Shown: piece after piece, positions 1 through 4,579 of the stretch | How the letters are laid out: every line of letters starts with the position of its first letter | Numbering within the stretch: the stretch's first letter is position 1 | From: an uncultured Eubacteriales bacterium | GTDB lineage: Bacteria > Bacillota_A > Clostridia > Christensenellales > Aristaeellaceae | Direction: 5' to 3' | DNA: 5,103 bases | Assembly (NCBI GenBank): GCA_900553645.1 | Contig: USEE01000134.1 | Span: forward strand, 1-5,103 | Notes under the pieces: generated by a model | Databases searched by the model: none | The model's input: the letters and a program-made list of their open reading frames with translations, nothing else | Told to the model about the DNA's origin: nothing | Position numbers and translations under genes: made by a program

Positions 1-168
1 GGCTTGAAAAGAAATTTCATGCTGGCTTGCGAGTTTCAGGCCGAAGCATCGGAAGTCAGGTATCATCGCAAAGAACAACCTGCGGACAGTTGCCTTAGAG
101 TATGTCTCAAGCGATTCCACATTGTACGTTCATAAGCACATCATATATATTTCTTATCTGCATTTCGC
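1..168. other. 5' flank with no recognisable gene
   Basis: No convincing gene is visible here. Frame 1 of the plus strand is open from the window edge to a TAA at about 133-135 (about 44 codons), and frame 3 is open to a TAG at about 94-96, so the end of an upstream plus-strand gene is possible. Neither tail resembles a family I know, and neither shows the GC-rich codon pattern of the genes further on. Bases 135-170 are AT-rich, as is usual upstream of a promoter. No tRNA, rRNA or transposon end is recognised. Confidence 0.4.
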
Positions 169-174
169 ATGTAC

Positions 175-215
175 CGCCTGCAGGCGCTTGCAATCGGTGC
201 GATTGCTGGTATAAT
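175..215 (+). promoter_or_regulatory. Sigma-A-type promoter for the HD-domain gene, with adjoining palindrome
   Basis: A -35 box TTGCAA (188-193) and a perfect -10 box TATAAT (210-215) are separated by 16 bases, and TGG just before the -10 gives an extended -10 element. Transcription should start near 221-223, about 30 bases before the ATG at 253. The 12-base perfect palindrome CGCCTGCAGGCG (175-186) ends one base before the -35 box. It could be an operator, but it could equally be chance. The promoter lies inside the upstream extension of the HD reading frame, which argues against any start before 253. Confidence 0.8.
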
Positions 216-252
216 ATTGTGTATAGACGGACAAAAAAGGAGAATTTGCGCC

Positions 253-852
253 ATGTTCCCAAGTGCAGAAATCGCCATGCGAGAATTGGAAATCGCAGGT
301 CAGCTTAACCCCGGCCCGTGGACGCGGCATTCAGTAAACGTCGGCGAGGCCGCGCGGCACATAGCCGCGGCCTCGGGCTATATAGATACTGAAAAGGCAT
401 ACGTATGCGGCCTGATGCACGACATAGGCCGGCGCGCGGGCGTGTTCGCCGTGAAGCACATAGTCGACGGGTACGACTACGCCATGTCGATGGGCTGGGA
501 CGAGGTGGCGCGCGTATGCCTGACGCACTCCTATCCGGTAAAGAATATTCGCGCCGACATAGGCCGCATGGACATAACGCCCGAGCAGTACGAGTTCGTG
601 GATAAGTTCATACAGGACATAGAGTACGACGATTACGACAGGCTGATAATACTGTGCGACGCGCTGGCGGACGCGAACGGATTCTGCATACTGGAAAAGC
701 GATTTGTGGACACCACGCGGCGTTACGGCGTGTACCCGTTCACGATCGACCGCTGGAACAGCACCATCGCGATTAAGGAATACTTTGAAAAGAAGATCGG
801 CGCGTCGATATACACGCTGCTTCCGGGCATCGAAAAGTGCATCTATGTGTAA
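253..852 (+). CDS. HD-domain (HDIG) metal-dependent phosphohydrolase
   Basis: This 199-residue soluble protein belongs to the HD superfamily, whose members use histidine and aspartate residues to bind metal ions and hydrolyse phosphoester bonds. Visible candidate ligands are H26 (TRHSVNV), the H56-D57 pair in LMHDIGR (an HDIG motif), H69 (KHIVDGYD), H92 (LTHSYP) and D136 (LCDALAD). The two extra histidines after the HD pair suggest that more than one metal may be bound. No signal peptide, membrane segment or fused regulatory domain is present, so it is probably a stand-alone cytoplasmic enzyme. The substrate cannot be read from the sequence; nucleotides, cyclic dinucleotides or other phosphoesters are all possible. 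The frame extends upstream to an ATG at 169, but the start at 253 is chosen because AAGGAG (237-242) lies 10 bases before it and because the promoter occupies the upstream extension. No terminator is evident behind it, so transcripts may run into the next unit. Confidence 0.9.
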   Translation: MFPSAEIAMRELEIAGQLNPGPWTRHSVNVGEAARHIAAASGYIDTEKAYVCGLMHDIGRRAGVFAVKHIVDGYDYAMSMGWDEVARVCLTHSYPVKNIRADIGRMDITPEQYEFVDKFIQDIEYDDYDRLIILCDALADANGFCILEKRFVDTTRRYGVYPFTIDRWNSTIAIKEYFEKKIGASIYTLLPGIEKCIYV

Positions 853-860
853 TTGAAGTA

Positions 861-889
861 TTGACAACGTGCGTTGCATATGGTATCAT
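861..889 (+). promoter_or_regulatory. Strong sigma-A-type promoter
   Basis: A consensus -35 box TTGACA (861-866) is followed by a 17-base spacer and the -10 box TATCAT (884-889), with TGG directly before it as an extended -10 element. This is the best promoter in the window. It starts only nine bases after the stop codon of the HD-domain gene, so it gives the following unit its own transcription start near 895-898. Confidence 0.85.
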
Positions 890-934
890 ATCGGTGATAA
901 ATCGCCAAAGGGCGAATGAAAGGAGCGATTCAGT

Positions 935-967
935 GTGAAAGCAGTATACGAGGTGGCCTTTTACTAA
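935..967 (+). CDS. Putative 10-residue peptide (GTG start)
   Basis: A GTG-started frame of ten codons plus TAA encodes MKAVYEVAFY. AAAGGAG (919-925) lies nine bases before the GTG, as good a ribosome binding site as those of the real genes in the window, and a strong promoter lies upstream. The peptide has no signal sequence and no run of a single amino acid that would mark a classical amino-acid attenuator, although two tyrosines and four hydrophobic residues fall in its second half. It could be a leader peptide whose translation affects the hairpins behind it, or a decayed gene start. The signals are seen directly; translation is inferred. Confidence 0.4.
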   Translation: MKAVYEVAFY

Positions 968-978
968 AATCGCATACA

Positions 979-1020
979 TGCGCGCTATTAAGCCGGAGTC
1001 GGCTTTATTCAGTGTGCGCA
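979..1020 (+). promoter_or_regulatory. Long hairpin behind the 10-codon frame
   Basis: The lower stem pairs TGCGCGC (979-985) with GTGCGCA (1014-1020), seven pairs with one G-U. After an internal loop, AAGCCG (990-995) pairs with CGGCTT (1000-1005) around the tetraloop GAGT. No U-run follows closely enough for an efficient terminator. It begins 11 bases after the stop codon of the short frame, a position where a ribosome stalled on that frame could affect folding. Confidence 0.55.
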
Positions 1021-1067
1021 AAATTAAGTAACCTTTCATGAATCGCCGTGGATTATTTGTGGACTTT

Positions 1068-1104
1068 ACGCGGGCGCATCGAACGGTGCGTCCGCGTTTT
1101 GTTT
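1068..1104 (+). terminator. Strong intrinsic terminator
   Basis: A 13-pair stem (1068-1080 with 1085-1097, two G-U pairs) closes on the tetraloop GAAC and is followed directly by TTTTGTTT (1097-1104). Stem strength and U-tract are both typical of an efficient Rho-independent terminator. It ends the unit that starts at the promoter of 861-889 and insulates rsgA from it. Confidence 0.9.
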
Positions 1105-1108
1105 ATAT

Positions 1109-1160
1109 GCCGTCGCGGGTGGCTTCTAAAGGGCTGCTCGCGGCGGCTTTTGCGCTTTTT
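1109..1160 (+). terminator. Second, terminator-like hairpin
   Basis: GCCGTCGCG (1109-1117) pairs with CGCGGCGGC (1139-1147) over nine positions with one G-U, enclosing a 21-base loop. TTTT (1148-1151) follows at once, and TTTTT comes at 1156-1160. It begins just after the U-tract of the first terminator, so it may act as a back-up. The large loop makes it less certain than the first. Confidence 0.5.
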
Positions 1161-1423
1161 AAGGGCGCGTCCCAAGCGAAGAACTCCGCAAATTCGAGTG
1201 GAATTTTTCATCAGTTCAGGGAAGAAACCCGATGGCTTAGCGGTGCTAAACAACGCAGAAATGGCGAAACGCTACTCGGAATTGCGTACTCCGAAATTTT
1301 GAGACACGCCCCAGCGCCGAAAGGAGAGATGCGAAATGAAAAGACTGCCTTACATGACTAACGGATGCACGCTGAACAACGAAACGAATTTCTCACACGA
1401 CATTTTATCGGAGGTAATACGCC
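1161..1423 (+). other. Upstream region of rsgA, no recognised gene or clear promoter
   Basis: No protein family is recognised in any frame. Small inverted repeats occur, for example TTAGC-GGT-GCTAA near 1236-1248, and TCGGA and TCCGA flanking a nine-base loop near 1276-1294. I do not see a convincing -35/-10 pair, although the strong terminators upstream mean rsgA needs a promoter somewhere here. Two ribosome binding sites are clear: AAAGGAG (1320-1326), before a 41-codon small ORF, and GGAGG (1410-1414), before rsgA. No known riboswitch consensus is recognised. Confidence 0.4.
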
Positions 1424-1461
1424 TTGAATTATTCAATAGATCTCGCCGATTACGGCTATAA
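1336..1461 (+). CDS. Possible 41-residue small ORF overlapping the rsgA start
   Basis: ATG at 1336 opens a 41-codon frame ending in TAA (1459-1461), 38 bases inside rsgA in another frame. It begins MKRLPYMTNGC. AAAGGAG (1320-1326) sits nine bases upstream, which is good spacing. The product is hydrophilic with a basic C-terminal end (RSRRLRL), has no signal peptide or membrane segment, and resembles nothing I recognise. The last third is simply rsgA read in another frame, so it may be a translated leader that couples to rsgA rather than a functional protein. It may also be chance. Confidence 0.3.
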   Translation: MKRLPYMTNGCTLNNETNFSHDILSEVIRLELFNRSRRLRL

Positions 1462-2464
1462 CGGAGAATGCACGCCCGACGTCGCGCGCGTAAGCGCGGT
1501 ACACAAGGAGCGATACGGCCTTATCACGCCGTTCGGCATGACATACGGCTTTTTGAAACCAGGCAGTTACATGCTGGGCGACCAACCCTACCCCACTGCA
1601 GGCGACTTTGTGCGCATCGAGTTTAACCCGTCGGGCGACAGCCGCATAATCGAAACCCTGCCGCGCCGCTCGCTTTTCAGCCGCATGGAGGCTGGGCCGC
1701 TAATGCGCGAACAGGCCGTGGCCGCGAATTTCGATTACGTGCTGCTGGTTACGTCGCTAAACCACGACTTCAATCCGCGCCGCATGGAGCGCTACCTTAC
1801 CGTAGCGTTCAACTCGGGCGCGTCGCCGGTCATAGTGCTGACCAAGGCCGATCTGTACCCTGACTATCAGTCAAAAATAGCCGAGATTGAAATCAGCGCA
1901 CCCGGCGTGCCGGTTCACGCGGTCAGCGTATACACCGGCCTTGGCATGGACGCGCTCAGGCAGTATGCGCGGCCGCGCGCCACGCTTGTGCTGCTTGGTT
2001 CCAGCGGCGTGGGCAAATCCAGCCTGCTAAACGCGCTCGCGGGCAGTTATGAAATGCGCGTAAACTCCACGCGCGACGTGGATTCGTCCAAGGGGCGGCA
2101 CACCACCACCCATCGCCAGCTGATCATGTTGGACAGCGGCGCGATGGTGATCGACACGCCCGGTATGCGCGAGCTGGGCATGTGGTGCGCGGGCGACGGG
2201 CTGGACGCGGCGTTCCCGGATGTGGAGGCGGTGCTTGCGCGCGGCTGCAGGTTTTCCAACTGCCGCCACGAAAGCGAGCCGGGCTGTGCGGTGCGCGCGG
2301 CGCTGGAAAATGGCGAGCTTGACCCGGAGCGCTGGCGCAGGTACCAGGCACTTCAGGCAGAAAATCGCAGAAGCGACGAGCGCCAGGCCCTTAAACGCGA
2401 AAGACAGGAGCATATGAAGGGCATTGCGATGAAGCGCAAGGAGCTTAAACGCAAAGGGCGATAA
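1424..2464 (+). CDS. rsgA: Ribosome small-subunit-dependent GTPase RsgA
   Basis: RsgA (YjeQ/YloQ/EngC) is a circularly permuted GTPase that binds the 30S subunit late in its assembly and is released on GTP hydrolysis. The 346-residue product has an N-terminal OB-fold region (about 20-85). The GTPase motifs follow in permuted order: G4 TKAD (140-143), G5 region SVYTGLG (168-174), G1 P-loop GSSGVGKSS (192-200), G2 around RHTTT (225-229) and G3 DTPG (244-247). A zinc knuckle formed by C275, C280, H282 and C288 comes next, and then a strongly basic tail (317-346) that probably contacts rRNA. It is longer than B. subtilis YloQ (about 300 residues), resembling the larger RsgA paralogues. The start is TTG at 1424, nine bases after GGAGG (1410-1414). 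All key residues appear intact. It converges on mnmM. Confidence 0.97.
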   Translation: MNYSIDLADYGYNGECTPDVARVSAVHKERYGLITPFGMTYGFLKPGSYMLGDQPYPTAGDFVRIEFNPSGDSRIIETLPRRSLFSRMEAGPLMREQAVAANFDYVLLVTSLNHDFNPRRMERYLTVAFNSGASPVIVLTKADLYPDYQSKIAEIEISAPGVPVHAVSVYTGLGMDALRQYARPRATLVLLGSSGVGKSSLLNALAGSYEMRVNSTRDVDSSKGRHTTTHRQLIMLDSGAMVIDTPGMRELGMWCAGDGLDAAFPDVEAVLARGCRFSNCRHESEPGCAVRAALENGELDPERWRRYQALQAENRRSDERQALKRERQEHMKGIAMKRKELKRKGR

Positions 2465-2471
2465 CGTATGC

Positions 2472-2561
2472 TTTTAAGGCGGGCATCGGCACTTGTGCGC
2501 TGGAGCAAATTTGAACAGGCCGAACAGACGTGATTCCGCCTGTTCAAACCCTGCCTTAAAA
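2472..2561. repeat. Nested inverted repeats after rsgA (probable terminator structure)
   Basis: An outer pair, TTTTAAGGC (2472-2480) and GCCTTAAAA (2553-2561), encloses an inner perfect 11-base pair, TTTGAACAGGC (2510-2520) and GCCTGTTCAAA (2538-2548). The motif GAACAG is repeated at 2513-2518 and 2523-2528, so the right arm can pair with either copy. It begins eight bases after the rsgA stop codon and probably marks the end of that transcript, although neither side carries a long U-run. Confidence 0.55.
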
Positions 2562-2629
2562 TAAATATCCGCAGGCTTTGGGAAGTCGCTCGCTTTAGGC
2601 ATTAAGCGAATTACTTCCCGCCTGCGGAT
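2557..2629 (-). terminator. Long three-segment hairpin, terminator for the minus-strand operon
   Basis: Three stacked segments pair: ATCCGCAGGC (2567-2576) with GCCTGCGGAT (2620-2629), GGGAAGT (2580-2586) with ACTTCCC (2613-2619), and TCGCTT (2590-2595) with AAGCGA (2604-2609). Read on the minus strand, the stem is followed by ATTTATTTT (2566-2558), a fair U-tract. It begins 15 bases past the mnmM stop codon. On the plus strand TGTTTATG follows, so it may also back up rsgA termination. Confidence 0.75.
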
Positions 2630-2644
2630 TGTTTATGTAAGCGA

Positions 2645-3211
2645 CTAATGTATCTTCTCGACAGCAATCAGCACCGGCGTGTTGCCCGGCTGATTCACGT
2701 ACCGCCTGACCATCGCCTGATACCTGCGCCCGTCCAGCGCCGCCGCCCAGTCGATCAGCGCATCGCGTTCGCGCGCGCCCTCGGCATGGCCGGGATAGGC
2801 GCATATGGTCATCAGCCCGCCGCGCTTCATCAGCTCCAGCGCCGCGTTCACCGCCTCCAGCGTGCTGTCAAGCAGCGTCGTAACCGACTTATCGCCGCCC
2901 GGCAGCCAGCCCAGATTGAACACGACCGCGTCCACCGGCTCATGCACAAACTCGGCCATGCGCGCGTGCGAGGCGCAGAACAGCTCCGCGCGCGGTAAAA
3001 GCCCGGCCTCCTCCAGCCGCGCCCGCGTGCGATCGACGGCACTTTGCTGTATATCGAACGCATACACGCGCCCGCTTTCACCCACCATCTCGCATAATGC
3101 CTGAGTATCGCCACCGCCGCCCATCGTCGCGTCTATTACGCGCGCGCCCTCGCCTATCGCGCGCACCTGCAATTCGCGCGCCCAGTGCCACGCGCTGCCC
3201 ATATCCAGCAT
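2645..3211 (-). CDS. mnmM: SAM-dependent tRNA methyltransferase MnmM (YtqB family)
   Basis: This is a class I Rossmann-fold methyltransferase of the family once called 'putative rRNA methylase' (YtqB). In Bacillus subtilis and Staphylococcus aureus the family is known to methylate the wobble uridine of tRNA, converting the aminomethyl form to 5-methylaminomethyl-2-thiouridine. Counted from the start used here (188 residues), the SAM-binding motif I is IDATMGGGGD (about 26-35), the second acidic motif is AFDIQ (51-55), and the family signature FNLGWLPGGDK lies at about 98-108, followed by the conserved ICAYPGH (136-142). The frame could begin at TTG 3226 or ATG 3223, but ATG 3211 has GGAGGG (3221-3216) four bases before it and puts motif I at the family's usual distance from the N-terminus. 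That ribosome binding site lies immediately after the fucosidase stop codon, so translation is probably coupled. Confidence 0.92.
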   Translation of the reverse strand: MLDMGSAWHWARELQVRAIGEGARVIDATMGGGGDTQALCEMVGESGRVYAFDIQQSAVDRTRARLEEAGLLPRAELFCASHARMAEFVHEPVDAVVFNLGWLPGGDKSVTTLLDSTLEAVNAALELMKRGGLMTICAYPGHAEGARERDALIDWAAALDGRRYQAMVRRYVNQPGNTPVLIAVEKIH

Positions 3212-3222
3212 ATTTCCCTCCA

Positions 3223-4500
3223 TCAATATACGCCCATATCGCGTATTACCGGCTCGCCCGCCGATTCGGTTATGTCAAGGGTAAGCTTTTTGCCGCGCGC
3301 GCCGTTCAGTTTGATTATGCGCTTATGGCCGATGCACTTGGCCGAGTATACTTCTTTGCCGTCAATCGACACGGTGAATGCGCGCACGATGTGGCCGTTC
3401 GTTATGTCCTCGCGAATGACCACATAGTCCAGTGCTCCGTCGGGCAGATCAAGCTCGATATGCTTGCCGCGGCCGCTGGTTTCGGCCTTTGCCTTGCCGA
3501 ACTTCTCATTTATCATTCGGCCAAAGTCCTCGAACTGCTTTGAGTCCTCGAACTCGCCGTCGCGGTTTATCGCCATGCCTATCAGCAGATTGGCGTTGCG
3601 GCCTACGCTGCGCAGGTAGCATTCCAGCAGCTCCTCGGACGTATATACCTTGTCCTGCTCGCCCGCGCGCCATGCCCAGCCGCCGCCGAACGCGTCGCTG
3701 CGGCGATTGCCCATGTCGTTTTCGGCGGGCCACCAGTACTTGCCGTCCGGACTGCCCACACCGGCTTCCTCGACGTTAAACGTACCGTCGAACGCCGCCT
3801 CGTCGCTGTTGGTCGCCGCCCAGCAGTTTTCGGGCGACAGTCCCAGCTCGTTGCCCACCCAGCGCACGTTATGCGCGTGCCCCTTGGGGCCTTGGAAACA
3901 GATTGCGTCGGGCTGATATTTTTCAAGCAGTCCGGCCGCGTCGGGGCCGCCCTTCTCCTTGGGTATCGTGCCGCCGTCGAACCATATTTCAAACATGTCG
4001 CCGTACTGCGTCCACAGCTCGGTAAGCTGGGCGTTTACGTGCTTTACGTATTCGTCGTACTTTGGCGTGCCGGGATGGGTGTCGGGATCGGCGTCGGATA
4101 TGCCGTAATAGCCGTTGCAGCCGGTCGAGTAGTACAGGCCGGGTTTCAGGCCGTACTTCTCGCACGACTTTACAAAGTCGCCCACTATGTCGCCCTTGCC
4201 ATCCTTCCACGGCGACGAGGCGATGCTGTAATCGTTGTCGCGCGTGGGCCACAGCGAAAAGCCGGTGCAATGGTTCGCGACCAGCACCGCGTACTTCGCG
4301 CCCGCCGACTTGGCCACGGCTATCCACTGATCGGTGTCCAGTTTAGTGGGCGCGAATATACTTGCGGGCATATGCTCGCGCACGCCGACGGTCTTTATGG
4401 CTTTATATTCGGGATTGTATATATCCATCAGGTAATGGATGATAACGCCGATCTCCATGTCGGCCCATTTGAGCTGCTGCTGAGTAGGTTTAGACATCAT
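3223..4500 (-). CDS. Alpha-L-fucosidase, glycoside hydrolase family 29
   Basis: This 425-residue retaining fucosidase should release terminal alpha-L-fucose from glycans. An N-terminal barrel covers about residues 10-335 and a beta-sandwich domain about 345-425. Visible family landmarks are H22 (VIIHYLMD, the fucose-site histidine region), NHCTGFSLWPT (76-86), GLKPGLYYS (117-125), the nucleophile D175 in EIWFDGG (171-177), RWVGNELG (213-220) with E218 as the probable acid/base, YWWPAE (255-260) and SVGRNANLL (298-306). The RWVGNE-type loop suggests the GH29-B (alpha-1,3/1,4) branch. The usual HHDGF is HCTGF here, a variation at the sugar-binding site. No signal peptide is present, so it probably acts in the cytoplasm on imported oligosaccharides. 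Two ATGs in a row (4500, 4497) follow GAGG (4510-4507); the second has the better spacing (nine bases), so the protein may lack its first residue. Confidence 0.95.
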   Translation of the reverse strand: MMSKPTQQQLKWADMEIGVIIHYLMDIYNPEYKAIKTVGVREHMPASIFAPTKLDTDQWIAVAKSAGAKYAVLVANHCTGFSLWPTRDNDYSIASSPWKDGKGDIVGDFVKSCEKYGLKPGLYYSTGCNGYYGISDADPDTHPGTPKYDEYVKHVNAQLTELWTQYGDMFEIWFDGGTIPKEKGGPDAAGLLEKYQPDAICFQGPKGHAHNVRWVGNELGLSPENCWAATNSDEAAFDGTFNVEEAGVGSPDGKYWWPAENDMGNRRSDAFGGGWAWRAGEQDKVYTSEELLECYLRSVGRNANLLIGMAINRDGEFEDSKQFEDFGRMINEKFGKAKAETSGRGKHIELDLPDGALDYVVIREDITNGHIVRAFTVSIDGKEVYSAKCIGHKRIIKLNGARGKKLTLDITESAGEPVIRDMGVY

Positions 4501-4537
4501 GACCCGCCTCTCGATTATTTGTTTAAGGCATAAATAC

Positions 4538-4565
4538 GGCGGGAGGACTTGCCTTGCCTCCCGCC
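4538..4565 (-). terminator. GC-rich intercistronic hairpin before the fucosidase
   Basis: GGCGGGAGG (4538-4546) and CCTCCCGCC (4557-4565) form a perfect nine-pair stem with a ten-base loop. Read on the minus strand it follows the stop codon of the glutaminase-like gene by 14 bases, and GTATTTATG comes after it, a weak U-tract. It may be a partial terminator, or an mRNA-stabilising or processing structure between two co-transcribed genes. Confidence 0.6.
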
Positions 4566-4579
4566 TGAAAATAATGCGC

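Larger units (their letters stand above)
897..1104 (+). ncRNA. Candidate short transcript (about 207 nt): small RNA or leader-peptide unit
   Basis: The stretch is bounded by a near-consensus promoter upstream and a strong intrinsic terminator downstream, and it holds no ordinary gene. Seen in order: a small hairpin TCGCC-AAAG-GGCGA (902-915), a ribosome binding site AAAGGAG (919-925), a 10-codon frame (935-967), a long imperfect hairpin (979-1020), then the terminator. The ribosome binding site region TGAAAGG (917-923) can pair with CCTTTCA (1032-1038), while the adjacent GCGATTCA (925-932) can pair with TGAATCGC (1039-1046); the two pairings are unlikely to form together. It matches no RNA class I can recognise: 6S, SRP RNA, tmRNA, RNase P and the common riboswitches were considered. 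Boundaries are predicted from the signals. Whether it acts as a regulatory RNA, an attenuator or a peptide gene is unknown. Confidence 0.5.

Noticed and set aside
169..252. N-terminal extension of the HD-domain protein from an ATG at 169
   Set aside because: The segment contains the -35 and -10 boxes of its own promoter and no ribosome binding site, whereas AAGGAG sits at ideal spacing before the ATG at 253.
331..879. A 182-codon minus-strand frame opposite the HD gene
   Set aside because: It lies antisense to a well-supported HD-domain gene, has no family resemblance, and overlaps the downstream promoter.
917..1042. A 41-codon frame starting ATG at 917 inside the short transcript
   Set aside because: The start overlaps the ribosome binding site of the 10-codon frame, has no good site of its own, and the codons look random compared with the real genes.
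1109..1160. Possible T-box antiterminator because of GGGTGG at 1118-1123
   Set aside because: The rest of the T-box sequence is missing, a terminator lies just before it where stem I should connect, and no tRNA-synthetase or amino-acid gene follows.
1161..1335. Possible riboswitch upstream of rsgA
   Set aside because: Several small hairpins exist, but no conserved core of the TPP, cobalamin, c-di-GMP, glycine, lysine, purine, fluoride or yybP-ykoY classes could be found by eye.
1038..1361. A 107-codon plus-strand frame
   Set aside because: It runs straight through two terminator hairpins and their U-tracts, has no ribosome binding site, and its product is low-complexity and basic, typical of a chance frame in GC-rich DNA.
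3871..4533. A 220-codon plus-strand frame opposite the fucosidase
   Set aside because: It is antisense to a clear GH29 gene; its valine/glycine-rich product is a mirror of that gene's codon bias.
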